The notes: a model not told the origin generated them from the sequence alone. Shown: positions 44,926 through 58,170, numbered from the stretch's first letter. The stretch: 64,000 nt of DNA from Agromyces allii (GCF_009749385.1 NZ_WBIN01000002.1:62001-126000); one strand, 5' to 3'. Numbers and translations: made by a program.

Positions 44926-46401
44926 ATGCCGACCACTTCGGTTGAGAAGCTGAGCCCCACTCGCGCCAAGCTCACCATCTCGGTGACGCCCGAGGAGCTG
45001 AAGCCCAGCATCGCCCACGCGTACGAGCACATCGCCGAGCAGGTCAACGTGCCCGGCTTCCGCAAGGGCAAGGTGCCGCCGCCCATCATCGACCAGCGCG
45101 TGGGCAAGGGCGCCGTGCTCGAGCACGCCGTCAACGAGGGCCTCGACGGATTCTTCCGTGCGGCCGTCGCCGAGCACGAGCTGCGCCCCCTCGGCCGCCC
45201 AGAGGCCGACATCGTCGAGTGGCCCAGCGACAAGGACTTCTCCGGTGACCTCCTCCTCGCGATCGAGGTCGACGTCCGCCCCGAGATCGAGCTGCCCGCC
45301 TACGACGGCCTCGAGATCACCGTCGACTCCGTCGAGGTGGGCGACGACGAGGTCACCGAAGAGCTCGAGCGCCTGCGCTCGCGCTTCGGCACGCTCGTCA
45401 CCGTCGACCGTCCGGCCGCGAAGGGCGACTTCGTGACGCTCGACCTGGTCGCCACGATCGAGGGCGTCGAGGTCGACACGGCCAACGGCATCTCCTACGA
45501 GCTCGGCTCCGGCGAGCTGCTCGAGGGCATCGACGAGGCGCTCGACTCCCTGACCGCCGGCGAGTCCACGACCTTCGCATCCAAGCTGCTCGGCGGCGAG
45601 CACGAGGGCCAGACCGCCGAGATCTCGGTCACCGTCGGCGCCGTCAAGGAGCGCGAGCTCCCCGCGGCCGACGACGACTTCGCGCAGATCGCCAGCGAGT
45701 TCGACACGCTCGACGAGCTCACCGCGAGCCTCACCGAGCAGGTCGCCCGCAACAAGTCGTTCGGTCAGGGCACGCAGGCCCGCGACCTCCTCGTCGAGAA
45801 GCTCCTCGAGCTCGTCGAGGTCCCCGTCGCCGACGCCGTCATCGAAGACGAGGTGCACCGCCACCTCGAGGGCGAGAACCGCCTCGAAGACGACGAGCAC
45901 CGCGCCGAGGTCACCGAGGCCAGCACCAAGTCCTTCAAGACGCAGATCGTGCTCGACGCGATCGCCGAGGCCGAGCAGGTCAAGGTCAGCCAGGAGGAGC
46001 TCACGCAGTACCTCGTGCAGGGTGCCGCGCAGTACGGCATGGACCCCAACGAGTTCGTGCAGATCCTGAGCCAGCAGGGCCAGATCCCCGCCATGGTCGG
46101 CGAGGTCGCGCGCAACAAGGCGCTCGCGATCGCGCTCGGCAAGGCCAAGGTGTCGGATGCCGCGGGCAAGCCCGTCGACCTCTCCGAGTTCACCGCGGTC
46201 GCCGACGACGAGGCCTCCGACGAGGCTCCCGCAGCCGACGAGGCCCCCGCAGCCGAAGAGGCTCCGGCCCCCAAGAAGCGCGCGACCAAGAAGGCTGCTG
46301 CCGAGGCACCCGCCGAGGCCGAGACCGAGGCTCCGGCCGAGGCCGCCGAAGAGAAGAAGCCGGCTCGCAAGCGCGCGCCGAAGAAGGCCGACGCCGAGTA
46401 A
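44926..46401 (+). CDS. tig: Trigger factor
   Basis: The ribosome-bound chaperone and prolyl isomerase, 491 residues. The ribosome-binding signature is [18 protein letters not shown] (about residues 41-58), the FKBP-like isomerase domain covers about 150-240 ([14 protein letters not shown]... [19 protein letters not shown]), and the C-terminal chaperone domain reaches about 420. The last 65 residues are a Glu/Ala/Pro then Lys/Ala-rich tail ([30 protein letters not shown]) like histone H1. ATG 44926 has AGGAG eight bases upstream. It lies right after tRNA-Pro and may share its transcript. Confidence 0.97.
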   Translation: MPTTSVEKLSPTRAKLTISVTPEELKPSIAHAYEHIAEQVNVPGFRKGKVPPPIIDQRVGKGAVLEHAVNEGLDGFFRAAVAEHELRPLGRPEADIVEWPSDKDFSGDLLLAIEVDVRPEIELPAYDGLEITVDSVEVGDDEVTEELERLRSRFGTLVTVDRPAAKGDFVTLDLVATIEGVEVDTANGISYELGSGELLEGIDEALDSLTAGESTTFASKLLGGEHEGQTAEISVTVGAVKERELPAADDDFAQIASEFDTLDELTASLTEQVARNKSFGQGTQARDLLVEKLLELVEVPVADAVIEDEVHRHLEGENRLEDDEHRAEVTEASTKSFKTQIVLDAIAEAEQVKVSQEELTQYLVQGAAQYGMDPNEFVQILSQQGQIPAMVGEVARNKALAIALGKAKVSDAAGKPVDLSEFTAVADDEASDEAPAADEAPAAEEAPAPKKRATKKAAAEAPAEAETEAPAEAAEEKKPARKRAPKKADAE

Positions 46402-46419
46402 CTCGGTCGATCGATCACC

Positions 46420-46451
46420 GCAGGGCCGGACGCCACCGCGTCCGGCCCTGC
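46420..46451 (+). terminator. Terminator of tig
   Basis: GCAGGGCCGGACGC and GCGTCCGGCCCTGC form a perfect 14-bp stem with a 4-base CACC loop, 18 bases after the tig stop and 20 bases before the next start. Confidence 0.88.
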
Positions 46452-46471
46452 GTCGTCTCCGGGAGGAGCGC

Positions 46472-46957
46472 ATGGACGACTGGCAGCAGCGCATCGACGC
46501 GATCTGGAACGACGCGTCGGGCACGCTCGTCGACGACGAGCTGATCTCGCGCATCGATGCGATCGCCGCGGAGCGGGGCGACGACGACGCGCAGGCCGTG
46601 CTCGAACGCGCGGGCGCACGCGACTCCGCCGGGCGACCCGATGATGCCGTGCCGCTGTACGAACGCGCGCTGAGCCTCGGGCTCGACGACGAGAACCGAC
46701 CGCAGGCCGTGATCCAGATGGCGAGCAGCATCCGGAACCTCGGCGACAACGCACGGGCCCTCGAACTGCTCGAGACCGAGCTCCGCGAGCACCCCGAAGC
46801 CCCGTACCGCGACGAGGTCGCCGCGTTCCTCGCGCTGGCGCTCGTGAGCTCCGGCGACGCCGAGCGCGCGGCATCCGTCGCCCTGCTCGCCCTCGCACCC
46901 CACCTGCGGAGATACACGCGATCGGTGACGAACTACGCTCGCGAACTGCTCGACTGA
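46472..46957 (+). CDS. TPR-like protein
   Basis: A 161-residue cytosolic helical protein. Tetratricopeptide-like repeats are seen from about residue 45 ([58 protein letters not shown]) to 130, a binding scaffold for other proteins. Partners are unknown. ATG 46472 has GGGAGGAG close upstream. It lies between the tig terminator and the clp genes, and may be transcribed by read-through or from a promoter inside the hairpin region. Confidence 0.8.
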   Translation: MDDWQQRIDAIWNDASGTLVDDELISRIDAIAAERGDDDAQAVLERAGARDSAGRPDDAVPLYERALSLGLDDENRPQAVIQMASSIRNLGDNARALELLETELREHPEAPYRDEVAAFLALALVSSGDAERAASVALLALAPHLRRYTRSVTNYARELLD

Positions 46958-47013
46958 CGCAGGCCCTGGCGCCCGTCGCTCCGCTGTGGGCGAACCCGGC
47001 GCGACGCGGCATC

Positions 47014-47027
47014 CGCCGAGGGCGAAC
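47014..47027 (+). promoter_or_regulatory. Candidate ClgR activator site before clpP1P2
   Basis: CGCCGAGGGCGAAC fits the core of the published Corynebacterium ClgR consensus (CGCYNANRGCGWWS) at every position, although the outer A/T pair before it does not fit. It lies about 40 bases upstream of a TAGATT -10 box (47055-47060), a place fitting for an activator. ClgR activates clp genes in related actinobacteria. Confidence 0.55.
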
Positions 47028-47054
47028 ACCCGCGTTCCTGCGTGTTGCACCGGA

Positions 47055-47060
47055 TAGATT
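47055..47060 (+). promoter_or_regulatory. -10 box (TAGATT) of clpP1P2
   Basis: TAGATT lies 35 bases before ATG 47095; no good -35 box is seen, as expected for an activator-dependent promoter. AGAAGGAG ribosome site follows. Confidence 0.5.
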
Positions 47061-47094
47061 CGACACAACGCGACAACCGCAGAAGGAGCGACAC

Positions 47095-47679
47095 ATGGCC
47101 GAAGCGACACCCGGCACCGGAGTTTTCGATCGACTGCTGAAGGACCGCATCATCTGGCTCGGGTCCGAAGTGCGTGACGAGAACGCCAACGAGATCGCAG
47201 CCAAGCTGCTGCTGCTGGCCGCCGAAGACCCGAAGAAGGACATCTACCTCTACGTCAACTCGCCCGGCGGGTCGATCACGGCCGGCATGGCGATCTACGA
47301 CACCATGCAGTTCGTGCCGAACGACATCGTGACCGTGGGCATCGGCATGGCGGCCTCGATGGGGCAGCTGCTGCTCACCGCGGGCACCAAGGGCAAGCGG
47401 TACATCACCCCGAACGCCCGCGTGCTCCTGCACCAGCCGCACGGCGGGTTCGGCGGCACCGCGAGCGACATCCAGACGCAGGCGCAGCTCATCGTCTCGA
47501 TGAAGAACCGCCTCGCCGAGATCACCGCGGCGCAGACCGGCAAGTCCGTCGAGCAGATCAACGCCGACGGCGACCGCGACCGCTGGTTCACGGCGCAGGA
47601 GGCCCTCGAGTACGGCTTCGTCGACCACATCCGCGAGTCGGCGCTCGACGTCGCCGGCGGCGGCGGAACCCAGGCGTAG
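47095..47679 (+). CDS. clpP1: ATP-dependent Clp protease proteolytic subunit ClpP1
   Basis: One of two ClpP rings. The 194-residue protein has the triad: Ser in GMAASMGQ, His in VLLHQPHGG and Asp in [24 protein letters not shown] is the oxyanion/substrate loop. Actinobacterial ClpP1 and ClpP2 assemble into a mixed tetradecamer that works with ClpX or ClpC1. It starts the clpP1-clpP2 operon, 27 bases before clpP2. Confidence 0.97.
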   Translation: MAEATPGTGVFDRLLKDRIIWLGSEVRDENANEIAAKLLLLAAEDPKKDIYLYVNSPGGSITAGMAIYDTMQFVPNDIVTVGIGMAASMGQLLLTAGTKGKRYITPNARVLLHQPHGGFGGTASDIQTQAQLIVSMKNRLAEITAAQTGKSVEQINADGDRDRWFTAQEALEYGFVDHIRESALDVAGGGGTQA

Positions 47680-47705
47680 GCATCGAGAGAAGAGAGAACG
47701 AGCGA

Positions 47706-48389
47706 ATGTCAGTACCCAATTTCGGTGGCCCCGCGTTCGGTGGCACCGCCTTCAACGGCGTGCAGGCTCCCGGTTCGCGCTACATCCTGCCGAGCTTCGA
47801 GGAGCGCACCGCCTACGGCTACAAGCGCCAGGACCCCTACGCCAAGCTGTTCGAGGACCGCATCATCTTCCTCGGCGTGCAGGTCGACGACGCGTCGGCC
47901 GACGACATCATGGCGCAGCTGCTGGTGCTCGAGTCGATGGATCCCGACCGCGACATCATCATGTACATCAACTCGCCCGGTGGCTCGTTCACGGCCATGA
48001 CGGCGATCTACGACACGATGCAGTACATCCGGCCCGAGGTCATGACGGTCGTGCTCGGCCAGGCCGCGTCGGCCGCAGCGGTGCTCGCCGCAGCGGGCAC
48101 GCCCGGCAAGCGCCTCGCGCTGCCGAACGCCCGTGTGCTGATCCACCAGCCGGCCATGGGCGAGGCCGGTCACGGTCAGGCGTCCGACATCGAGATCCAG
48201 GCGGCCGAGATCCTGCGCATGCGCACGTGGCTCGAAGAGACGCTCTCGCGTCACTCGAACCGCACGCCCCAGCAGGTCAACACCGACATCGACCGCGACA
48301 AGATCCTCTCCGCGCAGGAGGCGTTCGAGTACGGTCTCATCGACCAGGTGCTCACCTCGCGCAAGGCGCTCCCGGCGATCACGCGCTGA
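47706..48389 (+). CDS. clpP2: ATP-dependent Clp protease proteolytic subunit ClpP2
   Basis: The second ClpP ring, 227 residues. It has a longer N-terminus (about 35 residues, YILPSFEERTAYGYKRQDPYAKLF) and the triad Ser in GQAASAAAVLA, His in VLIHQPAMGEAGHG and Asp in DIDRDK. In related species ClpP2 contacts the ATPase and ClpP1 handles much of the cleavage. It is followed by a strong terminator, so clpX has its own promoter. Confidence 0.97.
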   Translation: MSVPNFGGPAFGGTAFNGVQAPGSRYILPSFEERTAYGYKRQDPYAKLFEDRIIFLGVQVDDASADDIMAQLLVLESMDPDRDIIMYINSPGGSFTAMTAIYDTMQYIRPEVMTVVLGQAASAAAVLAAAGTPGKRLALPNARVLIHQPAMGEAGHGQASDIEIQAAEILRMRTWLEETLSRHSNRTPQQVNTDIDRDKILSAQEAFEYGLIDQVLTSRKALPAITR

Positions 48390-48424
48390 CGTCATCGGCG
48401 CACGCTGCGTCGAAAGAAGTACGA

Positions 48425-48460
48425 GCAGGATGCCCCGGCGGGTTCGCCGGGGCATCCTGC
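48425..48460 (+). terminator. Strong terminator of clpP1P2
   Basis: GCAGGATGCCCCGGCG and CGCCGGGGCATCCTGC form a perfect 16-bp stem with a GGTT loop, 36 bases after the clpP2 stop. Confidence 0.9.
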
Positions 48461-48568
48461 TGTCTGCAGCGAGCTCGAGCAGATGAAACCGTGCAGCCCG
48501 TTCGCCCCGCGCGAAACGACACCCGGATCATTCCGGGCGCGTCTGGCCGCACGACGTTGATCTCGGGC

Positions 48569-48574
48569 TAGGCT
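48569..48574 (+). promoter_or_regulatory. -10-like TAGGCT of clpX
   Basis: TAGGCT lies 30 bases before ATG 48605, in the 215-base gap after the clpP2 terminator. A GGGAGGG ribosome site follows. Confidence 0.45.
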
Positions 48575-48604
48575 CGGAACAGACTCGTCGACAGGGAGGG
48601 TTCG

Positions 48605-49878
<1,274 letters not shown>

Positions 49879-49882
<4 letters not shown>

Positions 49883-51057
49883 CCCAGGGCACGGCCATCT
49901 TCCATACGGTCGTCGCGGGCGTCATCGCGGCCATCACGGGCTTCGCCAGCTCGTTCGCCCTGGTCATCGCCGGCTTCACCGCCGTCGGTGCGACGGATTC
50001 GCAGGCGGCATCCGGCCTGTTCGCGCTCTGCATCGCCACCGGCGTGACCTGCATCGTCCTGCCGATCATGCTCCGGATGCCGGTCTCGTTCGCGTGGTCG
50101 ACGCCGGGGGCCGCCCTGCTCGTCTCGGCCGCCGCGACCACCCAGCAGTTCGGCGCGGCGACCGGTGCCTTCCTCGTCTGTGGCGCGCTCATCGTGGTGG
50201 CCGGGCTCTGGCCCGCGTTCGGACGGCTGATCACGTCGATCCCGAAACCGCTCGCGAGCGCGATGCTCGCCGGCATCCTGTTCCCGATCTGCTTGGCCCC
50301 CGTCACCGCTTCGGTCCAGCAGCCGGCGATCGCGCTGCCCATGGTGCTCGTCTGGCTGCTGCTCGCGCGTCTCGCACCGCGTTGGGCCGTCCCGGCGGCC
50401 ATGGGCGTCGCGGTCGTCGGCATCGCGATCCTCGCCGGCCCATCGGTGCTCGAGGCGCCGACCGTCACCCCGGCGTTGGAGTTCGTGCCTCCGGTCTTCG
50501 ACCCGGCGGTGATCGTGAGCCTCGGACTGCCGCTGTTCATCGTCACGATGGCCGGACAGAACGTGCCGGGGTTCGCCGTGATGTCCACGTTCGGCTACGA
50601 GGCACCGCCCAGACCCGTGCTGGTGAGCTCGGGCGTCGCAGGTATGGGGAGCGCGCTGTTCGGCGGGCACGCGATCAACCTCGCGGCGATCACGGCCGCG
50701 ATCATGGCCGGCCCCGAATCCAATCCCGACCCCGCGAAGCGCTGGGTCGCGACGGTCTCCGCGGGCGTGTCCTATCTCGTGCTCGGCGTCGCCGCCGGGC
50801 TCGAGGCCGCGATCGTCCAGGCGTCGCCGCCGATCATCATCACCGCGGTCGCCGGGCTGGCGCTGCTCGGCGCCCTCGTCGCGGCGGTCACGAGCGCGCT
50901 CGAACGGGCGGACGCGCGGATCGCGGCGATCGGAACGTTCCTGGTGACCGCGTCGGGCATCGCCGTCGTCGGCATCGGCTCGGCGTTCTGGGGTCTGCTC
51001 GTCGGCGGGGTGCTGCTCGTGTGGCTTCGCCCGCGCCGCGTGCGCGAGACCGCCTGA
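49879..51057 (+). CDS. BenE-type aromatic-acid/H+ symporter, CTG start
   Basis: A membrane transporter of the benzoate/H+ symporter (BenE) family, with about 12 helices. The core [19 protein letters not shown] and [29 protein letters not shown] are typical. The family N-terminus ([19 protein letters not shown], then [15 protein letters not shown] helix) is encoded upstream of the first ATG/GTG/TTG in frame (GTG 50044), so those starts would cut off two helices. The only fitting start is CTG 49879, which overlaps the clpX stop as CTGA and has GAGAAG five bases upstream. It gives 392 residues, the family length. Substrate unproved. Confidence 0.78.
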
Positions 51058-51099
51058 CGTCGCTGCGGTGTCGACCGGTCGAGGCCCGGGGGACTGCGG

Positions 51100-52182
51100 T
51101 CAGGCGAGGTCGTCGTCGGTGCGTGCGCCGAAGACGATCTCGTCCCAGCTCGGCATCGACGCGCGGCCCTTCTTCTGGTTGCGAGGCGCGGCGGTGTTCG
51201 TCGCCCCCGTGGTCGCCTTCGTGCCCCAGATCGAGCGAGCCGGACTCGCCGGCCGTTCCTCGGGCAGGTCCTCTTCGGCGGAGGCGGACGGGGCAACCGG
51301 CGGGTCGACGGGCAGCGGGAGCTCGGGCTGCAGGTCGGACTCGGTGCTCGCGGCCTCGCGTTCGCCGCGACGTCGCCGCAGCGCCTCGAGCAGGTCCGCG
51401 GTCTCGCCGAGTGCCTGAGCAGGTTCGTCGGCGCGCTTGATCGCGGCGCGAGAGGCGGCAGGGCTCGACACGGAAGGGGTCGAGCGGGCGTAGGGGAGCG
51501 GCTCGAGATGCGGCGCGGTGTCGAGCACGGGGTCGGTGGGCTCCTCGAACGTGAAGGCGCCGCTGTCGAACCTCGAGTCCTCGCTGTCGGGGCCGACCGC
51601 ACGCAGGCGCGGCATCAGCCCGCCCTTGAGCTCGCCCTGCTGCGAGAGCGTGGTCGCCTCGGAGTTCAGCGGCTGCAGCGACTGCTTGCGGGGCTCGAAA
51701 CCCCAGCGCGCGTCGTGGTCGATGCTGTCGGCGGTGAACTCGAGCTTGACGATCCAGCCGCGCTCCTCGTCCTTCCAGCTCGCCCAGCGTTCGCCGAGCG
51801 CACCCAGTTTCGCCAGGCGGTCGCGGATCGCGAGGCCGAAGGTGACGGGTTCGTCGGAGTCCTGATCGATGACGGCGTGCACGGGCACCGCGAGCGCGCT
51901 CGTGACCATGTGCTCGCGCTCGGCGACGACGGGGCCCTCGAAGCGGCGGACGTAGTCGACGGACGCTCCGGTCACCTGGGCGACCTCCTCGGCCGAGAGG
52001 CCGGAGCGGATCAGCGACTGGATCTCGCGCGGCGACGGCTTCGGCCCGGAGTGCACCTCGGGCTGCGCCTGACGGATCCGGGACTGCAGTACTTCGTCGA
52101 TCTCGATCCGGAATCGTGCGCCATCGTCGGATGCGGCCAGCAGTGCGCCGTTCTCGACCCCGATTACTTTGAGTTCCTGCAT
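51100..52182 (-). CDS. sepH: Septation protein SepH
   Basis: SepH is an actinobacterial cell-division protein that binds FtsZ and promotes Z-ring assembly. The 360-residue protein has the conserved N-terminal DUF3071 domain (about 1-180, VHSGPKPSPREIQSLIRSGLSAEEVAQVTGASVDYVRRFEGPVVAEREHM, with a helix-turn-helix-like core), a long disordered middle, and a C-terminal conserved end SMPSWDEIVFGARTDDDLA. ATG 52182 is chosen because MQELKVIGVE is the family start. It is divergent from the DUF4193 gene across a 191-base gap without recognised motifs. Confidence 0.94.
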   Translation of the reverse strand: MQELKVIGVENGALLAASDDGARFRIEIDEVLQSRIRQAQPEVHSGPKPSPREIQSLIRSGLSAEEVAQVTGASVDYVRRFEGPVVAEREHMVTSALAVPVHAVIDQDSDEPVTFGLAIRDRLAKLGALGERWASWKDEERGWIVKLEFTADSIDHDARWGFEPRKQSLQPLNSEATTLSQQGELKGGLMPRLRAVGPDSEDSRFDSGAFTFEEPTDPVLDTAPHLEPLPYARSTPSVSSPAASRAAIKRADEPAQALGETADLLEALRRRRGEREAASTESDLQPELPLPVDPPVAPSASAEEDLPEERPASPARSIWGTKATTGATNTAAPRNQKKGRASMPSWDEIVFGARTDDDLA

Positions 52183-52373
52183 CTCGACAAGCCCTTCCGT
52201 GCTTCTGTCTCCGCCCAAGGATGCCATGTCGAGCGCGGCGACTCTGGGAATACCCCGGGCGCGCCGCAAGTTGAGGAAGGCAAATGGTAGACCAGCTCGA
52301 AAGGTTTGCCAATGGCTTCGATTTGATGCAGACTATGGCCGCCGAATCTTCGGCGCTGACGAAATGGATGGGA

Positions 52374-52667
52374 ATGGCAACGGATTACGACGCACCACGG
52401 AAGACCGAAGACGACTCTGAGTCGATCGAGGCCCTCAAGGAGCGCGTGCCTGACAAGATGTCCGGTGTGGTCGACGTCGAAGACGCCGACAACCCCGGTG
52501 GTTTCGACCTGCCCGGTGCCGACCTCTCGGACGTCGAGCTCGACGTCGTCGTGCTGCCGCCGCAGGCTGACGAGTTCACGTGCGTGAACTGCTTCCTCGT
52601 GAAGCACCGTTCGCAGATCGATCACGAGTCCAAGCTCGGACCGATCTGCCAGGAGTGCGCCGCCTAG
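52374..52667 (+). CDS. DUF4193 protein
   Basis: A small acidic protein of 97 residues, highly conserved in actinobacteria, of unknown function. It begins MATDYDAPRKTEDDSESIEALKERVPDK, has a central acidic part (SDVELDVVVLPPQADEFT) and a C-terminal four-cysteine zinc ribbon (CVNCFLVKHRSQ ... GPICQECAA). Start ATG 52374 matches the family; upstream in-frame starts are not conserved. It is convergent with the DUF3093 gene, overlapping by four bases. Confidence 0.93.
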   Translation: MATDYDAPRKTEDDSESIEALKERVPDKMSGVVDVEDADNPGGFDLPGADLSDVELDVVVLPPQADEFTCVNCFLVKHRSQIDHESKLGPICQECAA

Positions 52668-53128
52668 TCGACGCGCTCCCCGTGCTCCGGCCGTCGCGAT
52701 CCATTGATCGCGGCGGCCAATTCATTTGCCCGGCGGCTCGACACGAGCCAGTAGGGCACCGGGTCGGCGACGTCCTCGATCGGGACCCGTACCAGGGTCT
52801 TCACCCATCCGCGCGTCACGAGGTACGCCCTGGCGTCGAGACCGGTGCCCATCTCGACGCGCGTCTGCGCCTCGTCTGCCGCCACGGCCTCGCCCGTCTG
52901 GCTCAGCGCGATCTCGGCGCGGCCGGCGCGGAGCACGTCGTCGGACACCTCCACGACGGGGGAGGTCAGCGAGAGCGTGCCGACGCACGCGCCGTAGAGG
53001 ACGATGCCGGTCACGATTCCAGCCGGCATCGACACCGGGGCGAGCACCAGGATGCTCGCGGGCACGAGCAGCAGGGTGGCGATGTAGATCCACGGGGTCG
53101 GCCAGAGGCGTTCGCGATAGACGGGCAT
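52664..53128 (-). CDS. DUF3093 membrane protein
   Basis: A 154-residue protein of the DUF3093 family, common in actinobacteria next to dut. Two helices near the start (about 12-50, TPWIYIATLLLVPASILVLAPVSMP...) anchor a soluble domain with WLVSSRRANELAAAI. It starts MPVYRERLWPTP. Function unknown. It is divergent from dut, with 38 bases between the starts. Confidence 0.9.
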   Translation of the reverse strand: MPVYRERLWPTPWIYIATLLLVPASILVLAPVSMPAGIVTGIVLYGACVGTLSLTSPVVEVSDDVLRAGRAEIALSQTGEAVAADEAQTRVEMGTGLDARAYLVTRGWVKTLVRVPIEDVADPVPYWLVSSRRANELAAAINGSRRPEHGERVD

Positions 53129-53154
53129 GGCTCTATTCGATCAGACTTCTGCAC

Positions 53155-53160
53155 TACCCT
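53155..53160 (+). promoter_or_regulatory. -10 box (TACCCT) of leaderless dut
   Basis: TACCCT ends six bases before GTG 53167. Confidence 0.6.
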
Positions 53161-53166
53161 CGAACG

Positions 53167-53625
53167 GTGACCGATTCCGTCGAGGTGCTCATCACCGCAG
53201 ACCGCGTTCCCGCCTACGCCCATGCGGGCGATGCGGGCGCCGACCTCCACGCCTCGGAGGCGCTCGTCCTCCAGCCCGGTGAGCGGGCGACCGTCGGCAC
53301 CGGCGTCGCGATCGCCCTGCCCGACGGCTACGTCGGATTCGTCGTTCCACGTTCGGGCCTCGCATTCAAGCACGGCATCACGATCGTGAACGCGCCCGGC
53401 ACGGTCGACGCGGGCTACCGCGGCGAGATCAAGGTCGCATTGTTGAACACCGACGCGAGTGAGCCGCACGCGATCGAGGTGGGCGACCGCATCGCCCAGC
53501 TCATCGTGATGCCGGTGAGCCGTGCGAGGTTCGTCGCAGTCGAGCGGCTCCCCGGGAGCCAGCGAGGCGAGGGGGGATTCGGCTCCACCGGATTCGGTGA
53601 GCACAAGTCAGGAGAGAACGCGTGA
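53167..53625 (+). CDS. dut: dUTP diphosphatase (dUTPase)
   Basis: Dut turns dUTP into dUMP and keeps uracil out of DNA. The 152-residue trimeric enzyme has all five motifs: AGDAGADLHAS, PRSGLAFKHGI, NAPGTVDAGYRGEIKV, VGDRIAQLIV and the C-terminal lid GEGGFGSTGFGEH. GTG 53167 follows a TANNNT box by six bases. The stop overlaps the DUF3710 start (GTGA). Confidence 0.97.
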   Translation: MTDSVEVLITADRVPAYAHAGDAGADLHASEALVLQPGERATVGTGVAIALPDGYVGFVVPRSGLAFKHGITIVNAPGTVDAGYRGEIKVALLNTDASEPHAIEVGDRIAQLIVMPVSRARFVAVERLPGSQRGEGGFGSTGFGEHKSGENA

Positions 53626-54242
53626 GCGATATCGAGAACGTCGACGAAGTCCCGGTCGACCACCCCAAGTCCGCACCCGACGACCGAGCGTCCGAGGGTC
53701 CGTTCGACGAGTCCGAGGCGAATCCGGTTCGCCCCTACGTCGACCTCGGCGGACTGAAGGTCCTGCCGCGCGAGGGCCTCCACGTGCGCCTCGAGGTCGA
53801 GGAGGGCACCAAGCGGGTCGTGGCGATCGGCCTCGACTACGCGAACTCGACCCTGCAGGTGCAGCCGTTCGCGGCTCCGCGCAACAGCGGACTGTGGCAC
53901 GAGATCCGATCGCAGATCGCCGAGCAGATCGCCCGTCAGGGCGGCACGACGACCGTGCGCGAGGGCGCGTTCGGCCCCGAGGTCCTGGCCCAGATCCCCG
54001 TCGCAGCGGCAGAGGGCCAGGCCGGCCACCAGCGCCTTGCGCGGTTCATCGGCGTCGACGGCCCCAGGTGGTTCCTTCGCGGCGTGATCGCGGGCGAGGC
54101 GGCGGTCGACCCCGCTGCCGCCGCCAAGATCGAAGACCTCTTCCGGTCGATCGTGGTCGTTCGCGGCTCGACGCCGATGCCGCCCCGCGACCTCATCCCG
54201 CTGCGCATGCCGAGCACCTCCGCCGGCGCGCCGACCGCGTAG
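53622..54242 (+). CDS. DUF3710 protein
   Basis: A 206-residue soluble protein of DUF3710, conserved in actinobacteria next to dut. After an acidic N-terminal tail of about 35 residues comes YVDLGGLKVLPREGLHVRLEVEEGTKRVVAIGLDYANSTLQVQPFAAPRNSGLWHEIRSQIAEQIARQGG, and later DGPRWFLRGVIAGEAA. Function unknown. GTG 53622 overlaps dut and the gene is followed after two bases by DUF3159. Confidence 0.92.
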   Translation: MSDIENVDEVPVDHPKSAPDDRASEGPFDESEANPVRPYVDLGGLKVLPREGLHVRLEVEEGTKRVVAIGLDYANSTLQVQPFAAPRNSGLWHEIRSQIAEQIARQGGTTTVREGAFGPEVLAQIPVAAAEGQAGHQRLARFIGVDGPRWFLRGVIAGEAAVDPAAAAKIEDLFRSIVVVRGSTPMPPRDLIPLRMPSTSAGAPTA

Positions 54243-54244
54243 CG

Positions 54245-55024
54245 ATGGCAGATCCCGACGCGACTCCGTCCGGCAACGACGAGCGAGCGGATGCCGCGGC
54301 CGACGACGCGACCTCGGGCGAGTTCGCCCGGCAGATGGCCGTGGCCGCCGAGCGAAGCGGCCTCGGCGCGCTCGCGCGCGACGAGAAGCTGAGCGGCGGC
54401 GACCTCCTCAAGGCGATCGGCGGAGTCCGCGGCGTGCTCGAGGCGCTGCTTCCCGGGCTCGTGTTCCTCGTCACCTACGCGGTCCTCACGAGCCTGCTCG
54501 GCTGGGCGACGCAAGACGCGCTCGTGCCCGCGCTGGGGGCGTCCGTCGGGCTCGCCGTGGTGTTCACGATCGCGCGCCTGGCGACGAAGGGGCAGCCGAC
54601 GCAGGCGATCGCCGGACTCATCGGCGTCCTCGCCTCGGCGGCGCTCTCGCTGTGGTCGGGCGATGCACGCGACAACTACGTGCTCGGCTTCTTCACCAAC
54701 GCGGCCTACGCGATCGCGCTGCTCGTCTCGCTGCTCGTGCGGTGGCCGGCGATCGGCGTCATCGTCGGATTCCTGATGGGCGACGGCACCGCGTGGCGCG
54801 CCGATCGGCGCAAGATGCGTGCAGCGCAGTTCCTGACCATCGTCTGGATCTGCTTCTTCGCGGCCCGCCTCATCGTGCAGGTGCCGCTCTACTTCGTCGA
54901 CAACGTCGCAGCGCTCGGGCTCACCCGTCTCCTCATGGGCGTTCCTCTGTATGCACTCGTCCTCGTCTTCACCTGGCTCGTCGTCCGGGCCGTCTACCCG
55001 TCGTCCGCGCGCACTCCCGAGTGA
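54245..55024 (+). CDS. DUF3159 integral membrane protein
   Basis: A 259-residue membrane protein of the DUF3159 family with about six helices (from about residue 72). LKAIGGVRGVLEALLPGLVFLVTYA is the family start and FFTNAAYAIALLVSLLVRWPAIGVIVGFLMGDGTAWRADRRKMRAAQFLT the key core. Function unknown. It is the last gene of the dut-DUF3710-DUF3159 operon. Confidence 0.92.
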   Translation: MADPDATPSGNDERADAAADDATSGEFARQMAVAAERSGLGALARDEKLSGGDLLKAIGGVRGVLEALLPGLVFLVTYAVLTSLLGWATQDALVPALGASVGLAVVFTIARLATKGQPTQAIAGLIGVLASAALSLWSGDARDNYVLGFFTNAAYAIALLVSLLVRWPAIGVIVGFLMGDGTAWRADRRKMRAAQFLTIVWICFFAARLIVQVPLYFVDNVAALGLTRLLMGVPLYALVLVFTWLVVRAVYPSSARTPE

Positions 55025-55029
55025 TACAG

Positions 55030-55049
55030 TTATCTCGACATCGAGATAA
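55030..55049. promoter_or_regulatory. 20-bp palindrome before acnA (probable operator)
   Basis: TTATCTCGACATCGAGATAA is a 9-bp perfect inverted repeat with two central bases. It lies 152 bases upstream of acnA and is A/T-rich at its ends in a very GC-rich region. It looks like a binding site for a dimeric repressor; I cannot name the regulator. A possible -10 box (TAGGTT, 55091-55096) lies between it and the gene. Confidence 0.6.
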
Positions 55050-55181
55050 ATTTCCGCGGTGATGCGGAGCCTGTCGGGCACGGTGGCGCTTAGGTTACCC
55101 TTGCTGGAACCGCCCCATGTTCGACGGAGATGATGGAGTGTTGCGCGTCATCCGCGCGGCATCCGTGAAGGAGAGGACATC

Positions 55182-57992
<2,811 letters not shown>

Positions 57993-58007
57993 GCGTTCGC
58001 CGACCAG

Positions 58008-58053
58008 ACGCCCGCTTCCCCGGTCCGGATCATCCGGCCGGGGGAGCGGGCGT
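58008..58053 (+). terminator. Terminator of acnA
   Basis: ACGCCCGCT...CCGG and CCGG...AGCGGGCGT form a long stem with small internal mismatches, 15 bases after the acnA stop. Confidence 0.8.
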
Positions 58054-58170
58054 TCCGCATGGAGCCGAGTCCCGGGGCCGACATCCGGCAGCCCGGGGAA
58101 TGCCCGTACGGCGCCTGCGACGCTGTCCGTTCGACGTCGCGGCGTCGGAATGGCGGAGGGGCGACCGCGT

